The notes under the pieces: generated by a model
What the model saw: the letters and a program-made list of their open reading frames with translations, nothing else
Told to the model about the DNA's origin: nothing
The model's database searches: none
Assembly (NCBI GenBank): GCA_947034895.1
Contig: OX344763.1
Coordinates: 23,731,001-23,795,000 of the forward strand
Direction: 5' to 3'
DNA from: Rhytidiadelphus loreus
Lineage: Eukaryota > Streptophyta > Bryopsida > Hypnales > Hylocomiaceae
DNA: 64,000 bases
Translations under genes and position numbers: made by a program
Shown here: positions 1 through 10,798 of the stretch, one piece after another
Numbering within the stretch: position 1 is the stretch's first letter
Layout of the letters: each line of letters begins with the position of its first letter

Positions 1-95
1 CCAACGTCATCACTCCGCTTCTTGTTCTCAGCTACTTCCCGGTACAAACCCCCTTTCTCTTCCGCGGCCAGCGCCAATCCCCGATCCTTGTACAT
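1..95 (-). CDS. N-terminal fragment of an unrecognised protein, cut by the window edge
   Basis: Reading the minus strand from an ATG at 95, the frame stays open to base 1. It encodes a charged, protein-like start: MYKDRGLALAAEEKGG, then LYREVAENKKRSDDV. An in-frame TAG lies a few codons upstream of this ATG, which supports it as the first codon. Plus-strand bases upstream are CT-rich, as a 5' leader read from the minus strand would be. I do not recognise the family and too little is visible to assign a role. It could also be an internal exon of a longer gene, because a CTAG that could act as an acceptor lies just before the ATG. Confidence 0.45.
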   Translation of the reverse strand, partial: MYKDRGLALAAEEKGGLYREVAENKKRSDDV

Positions 96-1150
96 ATTAG
101 CCTTCTAGTTAGGGCTTGGAGCTTCTTCTCCTTGGAAGCTTGGAGCTCCCCTCAGCTCCTCCACCTCTAGGAGACGCAAGCCCGTCTACCCGTCGTCCGC
201 AGATTCATCATCCCGTCCAGTCTAACCACATCATGACCACGAACTCAATCAACAAAACTCCACAACACAAGTAGTACTTCCCCTCTTCCACAACCTCCAC
301 GATTGAATCCTCCCCCAGCTCAACACCACAACCTCACAACCAAACTCACAAACTCCACAAACAGCTCTCAAACCTACTACTAACACTCCCAGCAACTTCT
401 TCCTCAACATCACTCCACACTCCAACTCATCAAATCTCACAACCCTAAGCCAATCCAAGAACTCCGGAACAAACCAATCAACCACACTAACTTGATGCTG
501 CACCAGAACCGAAAAAAAAAAAAATTAAAAAATTAGAAAAAGCAAACAAACCAGAAACTTCTGAGCTAGAAACAGACAACAAACCAGCAAAGCAGACGAG
601 GAATCCACCACAACACAAACTTACCTCGAATGACGACTGAACTCGGGCTTTGGCTTTGGCTTTGGCTGGGCTGGGGCGTGGCTCCGTTGGTTCGAAAAGT
701 CTCGGCAAAAGCAAGGAAAAGAGAAGCTAAAGAGGGGATTGAGGTTCAGCAGATGTGAGAAGCGATAAGGAACGAGAATGGGGAGTGCTACTACTACTAC
801 TACTGGCTATGGCGATGCAGGTAGCTTGGCAACAGGGCGCAACGGGCGTCGGAGCCGAACTGAAAGAGGTCTGGAAAGCGAAGTGAGAGGTTTGTAAAAC
901 GCTATATGCGGAGGTGCCGAAGTGGGGTGCGTCGGAGAAGGAGAATGTTCCCCCATTTGGGAACGTAGGGAACGGTGGGAACGGCGGGAGTTGGCCCGTT
1001 GGTGGCGCGACTGGTTCCACGGTGTAAGCAGCAGGTCGTTTTCGGAAGCGACAAGGGCGTTCCCCGGGAAGGAAAGGAGGGAACGCGTTCCCATGGTGAT
1101 GGCCCTAAATTATCCCCCAGTTTTTTGGGGGTTTTCTTTTCCCCCTACAA
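96..1150 (-). promoter_or_regulatory. GC-rich leader/promoter stretch of the edge gene
   Basis: This stretch is clearly richer in G+C than the AT-rich DNA that begins near 1150. It is CT-rich on the plus strand from 120 to 480 and has short runs such as four CTTTGG-like units near 643-672 and a CTA trinucleotide run near 789-805. Several open frames of 75-102 codons overlap on both strands, but none resembles a known protein. The simplest reading is leader and promoter of the minus-strand gene at 1-95. Confidence 0.35.
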
Positions 1151-1890
1151 ATTTGGGATATTTGCAATTAATGGGTGGTTTTGTGGATGGAAAAATATTC
1201 AAAATGGATGAAATATGGTCAAAGGGATGAAAATAATGGTGATGAAAAGAAATTAAAACTTCAAGTTGAAATTTGGCACTTCTAAAAATAAATTTTCTCA
1301 TCCCCAAAAGAAATATTCCTTTTTATTTTTGGGGTCATAGAGCATAATGTTTTATTATTAAGGTAGAAACACCTAAAACAATCAACATAAGCAATTCAAC
1401 ACAACATAGTTGGAAGCACCTTTTTTTAGGAAAAATACTTTTGTAGTATTAGCAATTGAAAATCATGAAATTCAAAGTAGAACTCTTTAGGGCCCCCTAA
1501 ACTACACTCTTGGAAAACTACTTTCAATTGGTTCTAAAATCGAAATCTAGAAAATAATCAGTAGTCAACCAACTACAATTAAGTATGGAGACATTTTAAT
1601 GACACTTTTGGGGGACACTGTACAGGAAGTCTACTGGAAGTGAAACATAGAGTAAGACAAGACGTGCAGGAGTGGGTATAGGGACAATATTGGGTGCTTT
1701 CACCTTATTGGCTATCAATCAAGAAAAAGGGATTTGTAATCTTGACGGACAATTATTCTTGTTCTTTATTTTGAAGCATTCAACCATCCATTTGATAGAA
1801 GATGAATATTGTGTGAAAAGTGCACTTCATCCAATTACTATTCATTGAGCAACTTCAAGAAAAATTGTGTAATATAACAATGGAAAGAAG
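1151..1890. other. AT-rich intergenic stretch
   Basis: No gene is supported here. Base composition is AT-rich, open frames are short and there are no recognisable repeats. Confidence 0.5.
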
Positions 1891-2006
<116 letters not shown>

Positions 2007-2037
2007 TACTCTAATTACGGTACTGTTTTGCACTTAT

Positions 2038-2379
2038 TAGGGGTTTTAGGGTTTAGGTTTATTCCGTTCGTGAGGGGAACAAACTGGAATTGGACATTGG
2101 ATGAATGACAAATTGACGATCACAGATTCCGTCGGAACGAATGAACTCTGTTGAACCCCCCCCACCTGCCTCCTTATCCAACTCTTCTGGCTTTGTGTTC
2201 TTGCCCAAGTCTTGCTGCACCTCCGCTTGCAGCAGAGCTTTGTCACTTCCATTCTCCTGCTCTTCTCCACCTCGCCGCTGCCGCATTGCCAGCGTCTGTT
2301 GGAGAGAGAGAGAGACTTCATCATTCGAATTCAAGAGAGTTATACTGCGAATTTTGAGTGAGTACGTGGTTTGTACGAA
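2038..2379 (+). promoter_or_regulatory. Promoter and 5' leader of the HMA-fold gene, with telobox-like motifs
   Basis: The motif GGGTTTTAGGGTTTAGG at about 2041-2057 contains the plant telobox AAACCCTAA on the opposite strand, an element common in promoters of plastid- and translation-related plant genes. A pyrimidine-rich leader with GAGAGAGAGAG follows just before the ATG at 2380. The role is inferred from position and known telobox biology. Confidence 0.4.
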
Positions 2380-4148
2380 ATGGCAGCCGGGGCTTGCCAG
2401 ATGACATCTCTGCGAGTGTTCCAAAGCCTCGGGACAGCAGCCCTAGACGTCCGGGGTTGCAGCAGCAGGGTCACCGTCTCGTTGGGAGCTAGATACGGAG
2501 GTTTTACAGCGAATCTGAGCACTACTGGCTGGGGGCAGAGAATGAGAAGGAACGTGAAATTGGTCGCTAGCGCAGTTGTGGACGAGGCCGTGTCTGCGAG
2601 TCAAGTCGAGTCCGGGGTGGAGAGCCTCGCTATGTACTTTAAGGTAGTTTTCTCGTCCGCGATTACTTCGTGAAGGAGCTAATTGGAGGTTAAGATTATC
2701 CTGGATTTCGCATCCTTAGGAAACTGTGGATTGACGTTGCGGGATTGTAGAATTTCTATTTTCAGGCAGTCTCTTCTTTATCTACATTGTGATATTTGAA
2801 TAGTTGCGAAACCCTATCCTCAACTGTACTGTAAGGTAGGGGCGCTTTTGAAATCCTAGGTACTGCTCGAATTTGTGCGAATTTGTGTGTGTTCTTGTTG
2901 GTGAATGAACGGGGATTCTAGCGCACCGAAGCATGCAGTAATTGGATACCATGTAGAAAAGTTATGAAAGGTCGAGTATTTGTAGATGTTCTGAAATGAA
3001 TTTCAACAACTAGGGACATATTGATTAAGGAGATGCACACCAGCTGAACATCTGATCTAGTTGCGTTTTTAGGTCTAAGACAACTTTGTTTTCTTTTGGT
3101 AATGCTATATCACTTGATAATTCTCCAGGCAGTAGATAGAGAACGCGACAGTCTAACAAGGGTTTATGCTATGTTATATACAATTTAGCATGAATTTAAA
3201 GGTTTAAGAATTTACTCTCGGTTGATGTTTCAGGCTGAAGGATCATTGAATGAAAACGCTGTCTCAAAAGTCACGAATGTTCTTGAGGTAATCTTGTTTC
3301 TCTTCCCTACTTTTTTGAGAGGATTATTCGTGGCATTCCTCCCTATCCTTTGAGTGGGGTGAGCACATTTGTCACCAAGAATGATTTTAAACTTTTCTAG
3401 TCGGGGCACCTTCTCTCTGTTTGGGGGGATTGACTAGGCTAATGGACGAACTTGCCTCCGTTCTCCAGGGAACTGAGGGTGTTAGCAAAGTCAAGGTCTC
3501 CATCGACGAGGGTGCTGCCACCGTTGAGGTAATTGGACCTGCCTTTTATCATTAACGAAATCGGAATTGAATCATTCCTACGTGATTTTTGCAGTGGCTG
3601 TTTTTTGGAGTTATCCCATTCTGTGGTCCACGATTTCCAGCAGCCTTTAGGTTAAGTTCGGCTATCAAATCTCATGAGGCCAACCTGCACAGCTCTAGTA
3701 ACTGGTTTACTTGCTCGGAATATCCTTGTAGAGGAATTCGAATGTGGACATTTCTACTTCATAAGCTTTAGGGTTTCCGAATTCTAACGTTGACTATTGT
3801 AATATTTCAAAAATAGACCAGCAAGGCGCTGGAGATTTGCTGGTCCACAATTGTTTAGCATCCTTTGTTGGTGTACGGAGAACTGGAGATATCTGGAGAG
3901 ACTTTTTTAAATAAAAATTACATGTGGAACTGACGATAACATGGGCGTGATGTGTGCAGTTAGTCAAGCAGACCAATATCCAAGCAACAGGTGTTGCTTC
4001 AAGTTTGGTAGAAATCATTGAGCAAGCAGGGTTCAAGATGCAAGCGCTGAGCTTAGGTTTCGATGACGACGACGAAGAGGATGATGATTTGATCGACTAC
4101 GACGCTTCCACGTACACTGAAGAAGAGGAGGAAGCCAGTACAGAGTAG
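2380..4148 (+). CDS. Plastid-targeted heavy-metal-associated (HMA) fold protein lacking the CxxC metal site, 4 exons
   Basis: Exons 2380-2643, 3234-3287, 3469-3528 and 3960-4148 join in phase with GT-AG borders to give 188 residues. The first ~80 residues are rich in Ser, Ala, Val and Arg with few acids (RVFQSLGTAALDVRGCSSR), typical of a chloroplast transit peptide. Residues ~86-158 match the HMA ferredoxin-like fold: a helix ending NVLEGTEGVSKVKV, a strand with AATVEL, and a last helix SSLVEIIEQAGFK. The usual MxCxxC metal-binding loop is replaced by AEGSLNEN, so metal binding is doubtful. The tail (~162-188) is a long run of Asp and Glu. The ATG at 2380 is the first in frame with the transit peptide. 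The family is annotated in plants as 'heavy metal transport/detoxification superfamily', and the true role is unknown. Fold assignment is fairly secure; function is not. Confidence 0.78.
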
Positions 4149-4891
4149 ACGATGATTAGTCGATCTTTAATTTTTCCTCAGTTCACAGATATTTAGTCTT
4201 TCTTGTAGAGGGGAAACATTCATCCTCGACTCTAGGAAAATGACGAGTGCACTAGGTCTCAGCTCAATACAAGCTCAGAAGGTGAGCATTTTTTTTCTTC
4301 TTCTTATGATTGAATTCGCAATGTGTGTGACCTTATAATATGGTCACTCCAGCATAATTTTACTTCCTTTAAATAATGTGTTTTGTAGAGTAAATGCGAT
4401 TCCGTCAATCAACTGAGGATCACCCTGTAGTAAATCTCATACTCTTTAAATCAGTAGAAGATTGATAGAATTTCGAATCCTGCAAAAGCTTGTCTTCAAA
4501 ATTTTAAATCATGTTCTCTTGTCTTACATTTTACGTGTAGACTTGATTTTGGTGGAGCAAAGGAGAACTTTGAGTGATACTTTAGTAGAATCTTGTACTA
4601 TACATTATCCTCCACTGTACTTGTTTCCCCGGAAGTCAACCTTAGAGCATCCCCACCCATAACATTGTTCACTGCCTTGTTTCTTTCCCCCTTGCCCCCT
4701 TGATGGAGGTATCATTCCATCCGAGATACCTTAAAAAAATATAGTTATAATGCAAAGAATGCTATTGGGTGGCCAGTTGGGCAAGTTCTGTGAGGTGGTG
4801 TGCAGCATTGGATAGGTACAGGAACTTGCAAAGTTTCACTGCTTCGGGGGCTCCTGTTTTCTAGAGAGCAAAAGGGAACCCCCGGCACTGG
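4149..4891. other. 3' flank of the HMA gene and intergenic DNA
   Basis: This covers the likely 3' UTR and AT-rich DNA. A single TTAGAGCATCC-like transposon end occurs at 4642, but I could not find its partner end. No gene is supported. Confidence 0.4.
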
Positions 4892-5196
4892 TGAATAATG
4901 TTATGCCAGTGGCTTACCTATTCCTATCCGAATGATTTTCCTTTGGATAGGGAAAAAAACTCCCCCACCAACGTTCCCTTTCCCTAAAAATTTAGGGAGG
5001 GAGGGTTCAAATTCCCCAAATGGGATGATGGATAGGGAACTCAAATGGAGTAACCTCTAAACCACTTTTCACCTTTCCAACATGAGTTGTGCTTCATTGA
5101 TTTGTGGGAGTACTATTCATTTGGCCTTGTTACTATTTCTATAGTTCCCTTTTGACTTCTCCCTATCTTTATTTGACAATAAGTTGAAAATTTAGT
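4892..5196. mobile_element. Truncated copy of the PIF/Harbinger-like MITE seen at 12447-12846
   Basis: About 300 bp align to the MITE at 12447-12846, sharing GGATAGGGAA, AATTTAGGGAGGG, GATGATGGATAGGG, CACTTTTCACCTTTC, CATTTGGCCTTGTTACTA and AATAAGTTGAAAATTTAG in the same order. The right terminal inverted repeat is missing and the left end is degenerate, so this copy looks deleted and older. Confidence 0.7.
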
Positions 5197-5787
5197 TCAA
5201 TTTCTCAATGAATTTTCCATATCCTATAAGTTGAAATGTTTATTTTAACATTTATGGTATTCCTACCTAAAGCCAGATTGAACATCACCTTTGCACGGAG
5301 TACCAAAGAAGGCCAAATTAAGATGTAAATTATGTATTTTTGAAATGTTTGAAGTTATGAAATATTATTAGTAAAATGTCCAAAAGGTAGTAGATATTTT
5401 TCTTCAATATTGTCTAGTTTTGGGAATATTTCAAAATTATATAAGAGATTGCTAAGAATAACATTTTCAAGTGTAGAACTCTAAAACATTTAATTAATGA
5501 TCATCATCAAGTTGAAAAGATGAAACAATGAAGAAAAGATGTGATAATAAAAAAATACCAATTAAGAAAAGATACAACAATAGAAAATAAGAAAAGTCAC
5601 AACAACCAAAACCAAAAGATTTGCAATAGATGAAAACCTAAAAAATTAATAATCCAAAGTGTTGAAAGCCTAAAATGTGATTTTCATCTTATCAAAATCA
5701 TTCAATAAGAAATTTATTGTTGAATTTGACCCTTACATACAATATATCCTTCTTATCTATGAATTTCATTGTCAAATTCAATTGTTT
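5197..5787. other. AT-rich intergenic stretch
   Basis: No gene, RNA gene or repeat structure that I can support. Confidence 0.5.
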
Positions 5788-5796
5788 GGTAAAAAG

Positions 5797-6378
5797 CTAG
5801 GGGAGGACACTCTCACTACATTTGGGGTACCTACGTGCGGCGGTGGAAAAAGTAATACATGTAATTCACCTTGAATAAACTATAATTTCATTCTAAAATT
5901 TTGAGCTTTATTTAACAATGACTAAAGGTTTCTATTGACAAAAAATTCAATTCCAAATAACATAAGATATATTGTCTAGAAAGGGTTGAAAAATGAACTA
6001 AAATGGCATGTTCTCCAACTAAAATATTTATAGAGCTCACATGAAGATGACTATTGCATCAATATTCAACCAAAATAAACTTTCAATAGAAAGCTATTCT
6101 ATATAATTTTTTTTTCATTTTTCAAAATTTTTTTCTTATATAATATAGAGGTGTGAAAGTTATTTTCAGCTTTATAGTGTATCTTTTTTCTTCAAAAATT
6201 TATAACTAATTACTATTAGCACAAAAAAATACCAATAATTCAAAACATAAACTTCTAAAGTAGTAAAATCTATCCATAATTTTTTTTTTGAAAAAGAAAT
6301 TAAATTTTAAGGTGTATTACTTGTTTTACTTTTTCCGCCGCACGTAGGTTGCTAAAACATAGGGAGTGTCCTCCCCGG
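5797..6378. mobile_element. Non-autonomous DNA transposon with ~80-bp terminal inverted repeats (hAT- or Mutator-like MITE)
   Basis: The left end (5797-5875) and right end (6307-6378) are inverted copies of one another. They share GGGGAGGACACTC, ACCTACGTGCGGCGG, GAAAAAGTAA and CACCTT in the same order, with scattered substitutions. The element is flanked by a direct repeat: GGTAAAAAG at 5788-5796 and again at 6379-6387, best read as an 8- or 9-bp target-site duplication. Eight bases would fit hAT; nine bases with long inverted repeats would fit Mutator. The ~430-bp interior is AT-rich and noncoding, so it must have been moved by a transposase encoded elsewhere. Confidence 0.8.
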
Positions 6379-6387
6379 GGTAAAAAG

Positions 6388-8984
6388 ATGACTTCAATTT
6401 GAGAAACAAGCTCAAAACAATGTGCACTTTTTAAAAATAAAAGTGGAAACTTTTAATTTTCAATTTTCAATTTTCATTTTAGACCTATACCTTGTCTTTA
6501 GAAGTTTTCAAACTCCATTCCTATGTAATCAAAAATACTTTGAAATTGATTTATAAATGATCACTAGTATACTTAGGATATTATGGGTGTTATTATATAA
6601 GCCTAAAATCATACGCATGTGAGCATAGGAGTCTACACATCTATGTTATAGGTGTTTATATTATAAAAACTTTCTATGATTATAGGGTACCTATGTTATA
6701 AATACCTATATTATAGGTGTATGTTGTAAGTGCCTTCAATGGTTGTAGAGTATCTACTGTTACATATGCTCAAGGCTCATAGGCTCACATTTCCATGCTC
6801 ACATACTAGTGTTGGTGCTTAGGATATATGATACAATCACACCGGAGAATATCTTAACTAGGAGGGAGATACCCTAAACCTTACTAAAATCTAAAAGTAG
6901 TCAAAAAAGTTCTACTAAACCTCCTTCCAATCTCAGGATTAAAGTGTCCATTTTTTGTGTATATAATTACAGATACATACAACAAAGATGAAATACTTTA
7001 ACCTTGGAAAGAACAAAATAAATAACCTAACTTATATCAAAAGATTAAAATCAACCACAATTCCCCCCTCCAATTGCAATCCTTCAATGTAATGCGTTAT
7101 TTTATCCATCCATGGTTAATCTTATAATGGTATAGTAGGTTCAAAGTGTCTATTGAGTGACTTTTAGAAGGGTTGTAGAAACAAAAATACACCTATTTAC
7201 CCAATAATTGGATCATTTTTGGATTACTACCTTAGTAATAGGTTCTATCTTTTTAGAATTAATCCTAGACGGGCGTGATCCTATCATCAAGGTAGTCAAC
7301 AAAAAATGATCAAATTCAATCCATAGATGATTAAGTACATTCTTTGCTTCTATAACAACCTTTGAAAGTCATTCATCGAACACTTTGAGTCTATATTGGG
7401 TCAATTCTAAAAGGAGGCAACCCTATCATGAAGATAGTCAAACAAGAATTATCAAATTTTTGGATGATAGGTGCATTTTTTCTTTTCTATAATTTTCCCA
7501 AAAGTCATACATAGGACACTATAGTCCTTGATGTCTTTACTATGTTAACTTCTAAAGGACCACTTTGTTCTAAAATGGATTTTTAAGAATTTCAGGCAAG
7601 TTCCTATAATGTCAATTTTTACTCTAATTTTAAAAAAAATTTAATGAAAATGTGGAGCTTTGGTTGAATGTAATTTTTACTCTGATTGGTGCCTAGGAAG
7701 AAAAATTATGCCGCACAATTTAAAATAGCCAATCCCATGGAGCTCCCCTACAAAAAATACAAAAAATTTAGAAAATAGATAAATAATCATAAAATGTATT
7801 TTTGCCTATTGATAAGCCTATTATTCATTTCTATGTAGAAGTTTTGGAGCATCTTGTTTCATAGACACTTCTTGAAAAAATAATGTATAGAATTGTTTTT
7901 TGAGCATTTTAAAACTCAATTTTCACAATTTTCCAAAAGAAGAGTTGTATAGAGTTAATATTGTTTGCTTCAACAATCTCGTTGTTGTGATTGGCATGTT
8001 TCAATTCTATTTTAGTACTATAACCAATATAGATTTCCAATCAATTTCCATCATACTTCTACTTCACAATTTTTTACAAGATGGAAATAAAGCTTTTTTC
8101 TTATAAAAAAATCCCATAGATTTTCAACTCAATTCTCTACCATAGATATTTTTATCACAAGTCTCTTTAGTTCAAAAAATTTAAGTTAACACAATTTAAG
8201 GTTTGGAAACCTAGCATGGTAAAGTCCCCACAAAAATTAATTACATTTCATTAAATTACTTTGAACACTATATTTGACAATCTACTTGGTCATAGATTCT
8301 AATTTTTTTTGTACACATTGTCATAAATTTTTCATGTAAGATCCGACAATTGGATTTGCATTAAAAAAAATTAATTTTGTTCTTCAAAATGGTAGTTTAG
8401 GAGTGATTTTTGTTGAAACATAAACAAAGAACTTTAGGTGAATTAAGATACCATATGTTGGGGTTAGATTGGTTACGTCTTGTACAAAATCATTTTTTTT
8501 CCAGTTAAATTTCCATTGGTTAACTCAATTTAGAATTTCTAGAAGTTCATTTTACAAGGTTCTCAATATTTTGTGACTTTTAGCAATACTTATGGCTTTA
8601 TTAGTACTCACAACTTTACTAATACTTGTGGCTTTTATTGGTACTCAAAACTCTTCCACTTCATGATTTTTTTGTGAGGATTAAGATTATTTTCATTAAT
8701 ATTTCCGACACTATATTCAATTATCCTACATTACTCCAATTAAAGATTTTGAAAAAATTATGAATTTCAATATTTTATAACAATATGAGCTTTGGACCTA
8801 CAATCATGGTTTGTTGATTTTCTAATTTTAGAACGACAAGGTAACTTTGGTTTATAATTAATTTCTGAAAATTTCAAATTTATTAATTATTTTTTCAATT
8901 ATTTTTTTAGGGTATGCCGCCACTCCAGGTGCCCCATGGCAAAGTAATACTAAAACCACCAAATTTGAATGGGAAACACAAATC
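6388..8984. other. AT-rich gene-free stretch
   Basis: No coding region is supported. Two weak structures are present: overlapping TATAGGTGT/ACCTATRTTATA repeats at 6640-6725, and a solitary end of the TTAA-bounded repeat family at 7546 (TTAA followed by CTTCTAAAGGACCA), whose right end I could not locate. Confidence 0.45.
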
Positions 8985-8992
8985 AAGCCACC

Positions 8993-9121
8993 TCAGTCAA
9001 CGAAGGAGGGCCTTTCCATGATTGCCGAAGAGGAGCGTAATACCGTGACCGCTTGTGGATCCACTACTTCCTCTCCCTCGTCTTGATTCTCGTCGCAATC
9101 TTCACGGGCCTCCTCCGCCAT
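8993..9121 (-). pseudogene. Relic or first exon of an unknown protein, divergent from the 7TM gene (left-arm copy)
   Basis: From the ATG at 9121 on the minus strand the frame encodes 42 residues starting MAEEAREDCDENQDEG and ending SSSAIMERPSFVD. The inverted partner at 22234-22407 begins MAGEAARKSNEQYKK and contains GASAIMQEDPNQ. The shared GTGGCTATGGC around the start and SAIM motif show common origin. Divergence here is much greater than in the adjacent 7TM gene. It may be a decayed first exon of a head-to-head gene. I do not recognise the family. Confidence 0.4.
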
Positions 9122-9502
9122 AGCCACGGATCTCCCCCACGCCTCTCTTTGAAGACTGTGGTCACTTGGGTACACCATTGCATCTTCCCCAAGCCAGTTT
9201 CGGGAGTCAAGAGTGGTCACAAGAGGAGCTGGAAATGCACTTCTGGGACTTAGGGTTGGATCCCAGGATCGAGAACGAGCAATTGTGGACTTCAGATCTG
9301 TGGGTGGTAACGATCTTGGCCGTTAGGGGTCTGGGGGCAGCTTAGTGATGAGCGCGGCCGCGGTGGATCCAGTCGCAATCGATTTGTGAAGTCGGAGAAC
9401 GAGCTCTGGGGTTTGGGTTTGTTTGTCGGCAGGGGAGTTTATTTCAAGGGAGGTTGGATTGGTGGTGATTCGTAGTGGTCGGCGTTGAATTGATTTGGAA
9501 GT

Positions 9503-10798
9503 ATGGCGGCCATGAATGGCCTGCTGAGAGCGCTTGTGGTGGTGTTGGTGGCGATCTCGTTGCCTTCGGCGCTTGGGGAGATCAAGCACTTGGAGATTAG
9601 GGATGACGCGCGCGCCATTATTCCGTTTGAGACGTTCGGATTTTCTGTGGGTGGCGAGGTTGCGATCAATGTGTCGAATGTGGTGGTGAAGGAAGCAGGA
9701 ACGGATAGGAGCCGGATGGGATTCTTTCTGTCCACCATGGAGGATCTGTTGCCCGTGCTGAGCAATTTGGAGGCGCAGGGGAAGAACTGTCTCCTGGACA
9801 GTGCGATAATGCACACTCTGTTCACGTTGGCCGACACGGAAAAGTTCGAGATGTCGCACCGGGTGTCCGTTTCGAACGAGTATAGCTTGTTCTTCGAGAG
9901 CTGCGTGAAGACTGAGATCTCGATGGACGTGACGACGTCGATGTACAACGTGGAGAATGGGTACAGGGATTTCTTGCCGGTGGGACAGACGGTGCTTCCG
10001 CGGATGTACTTCGTGTTCTTTTTGGCGAATGTAGCGCTGCTGGGGATTTGGATCTACATGTGTTGGAGCCAGCGTCTGTCGGTACACCGCATCCACTTTT
10101 TGATGGGCCTGTTGGTGGTGTTGAAGGCCTTGAACATGATCTGCGAGGCGGAGGACAAGCAGTACGTGAAGCGTACCGGCACTGCGCACGGCTGGGATGT
10201 GGCGTTCTATATTTTCAACTTTTTGCGTGGTCTGCTTCTGTTCAGCGTGATCGTGCTGATCGGGACGGGTTGGTCTTTTCTGAAGCCTTTTCTGCAGGAC
10301 AAGGAGAAGAAGGTGTTGATGGTGGTGATTCCGCTGCAGGTTTTCGCGAACACTGCGTTCATCGTGTACGACGAGGCGGGTCCGTCGACGAAGGATTTTT
10401 TCACATGGAAGCAGGTTTTTCTTTTGTTGGACATCATCTGTTGCTGCGCGGTTCTTTTCCCGATCGTGTGGTCGATCAAGCACCTGCGTGAGGCCTCTCG
10501 CACGGACGGCAAGGCGGCACGTAACCTCGTGAAGCTGACTCTGTTCCGTCAGTACTACATCGTGGTGGTGAGCTACATCTACTTCACACGCATCGTGGTG
10601 TTCGCGCTTTACACTGTGACCGTGTACCGTTACCGTTGGACTAGCAAGTTCGCTGAGGAGGCTGCGAATTTGGCTTTCTACATTTACACGGGTTACAAGT
10701 TCCGTCCGGTGGTGCACAACCCTTACTTCGTTTTGGACGACGACGAGGAGGAGGCGGCGGCCCTTGAGGCTCTGAAGGACGACGAGTTCGACCTGTGA
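9503..10798 (+). CDS. Seven-transmembrane protein of the plant CAND / lung-7TM (GOST) family, copy 1
   Basis: This intronless gene encodes 431 residues. Residues 1-25 form a signal peptide (LLRALVVVLVAISLPSALG). A luminal or extracellular domain of ~150 residues follows, containing FETFGFSVGGEVAI and FFLSTMEDLLPVL, the hallmark N-domain of lung-7TM/GOST proteins. Seven hydrophobic helices start at MYFVFFLANVALLGIWIY (~residue 174) and end near AANLAFYIYTGYKFRP (~410). The C-terminus is acidic (LDDDEEEAAALEALKDDEFDL region). Family knowledge: Arabidopsis CAND6/CAND7 and animal GPR107/108 are members, acting in the secretory pathway or as candidate receptors; no ligand can be inferred. The coding sequence is GC-rich compared with its surroundings. 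A second copy lies inverted at 20563-21858 and differs at about a dozen residues, all in the N-terminal half. Confidence 0.9.
   Translation: MAAMNGLLRALVVVLVAISLPSALGEIKHLEIRDDARAIIPFETFGFSVGGEVAINVSNVVVKEAGTDRSRMGFFLSTMEDLLPVLSNLEAQGKNCLLDSAIMHTLFTLADTEKFEMSHRVSVSNEYSLFFESCVKTEISMDVTTSMYNVENGYRDFLPVGQTVLPRMYFVFFLANVALLGIWIYMCWSQRLSVHRIHFLMGLLVVLKALNMICEAEDKQYVKRTGTAHGWDVAFYIFNFLRGLLLFSVIVLIGTGWSFLKPFLQDKEKKVLMVVIPLQVFANTAFIVYDEAGPSTKDFFTWKQVFLLLDIICCCAVLFPIVWSIKHLREASRTDGKAARNLVKLTLFRQYYIVVVSYIYFTRIVVFALYTVTVYRYRWTSKFAEEAANLAFYIYTGYKFRPVVHNPYFVLDDDEEEAAALEALKDDEFDL

Noticed and set aside
3589..3771. 60-codon plus-strand frame between HMA exons 3 and 4
   Set aside because: It lies within an intron with good borders and has no protein-like features.
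4641..4760. Possible second PIF-type MITE starting TTAGAGCATCCCCACC
   Set aside because: No matching inverted right end or TTA duplication could be found nearby.
7546..8525. Fifth complete TTAA-bounded element
   Set aside because: The left end fits (CTTCTAAAGGACCA), but the TTAA near 8519 is not preceded by a complementary end.
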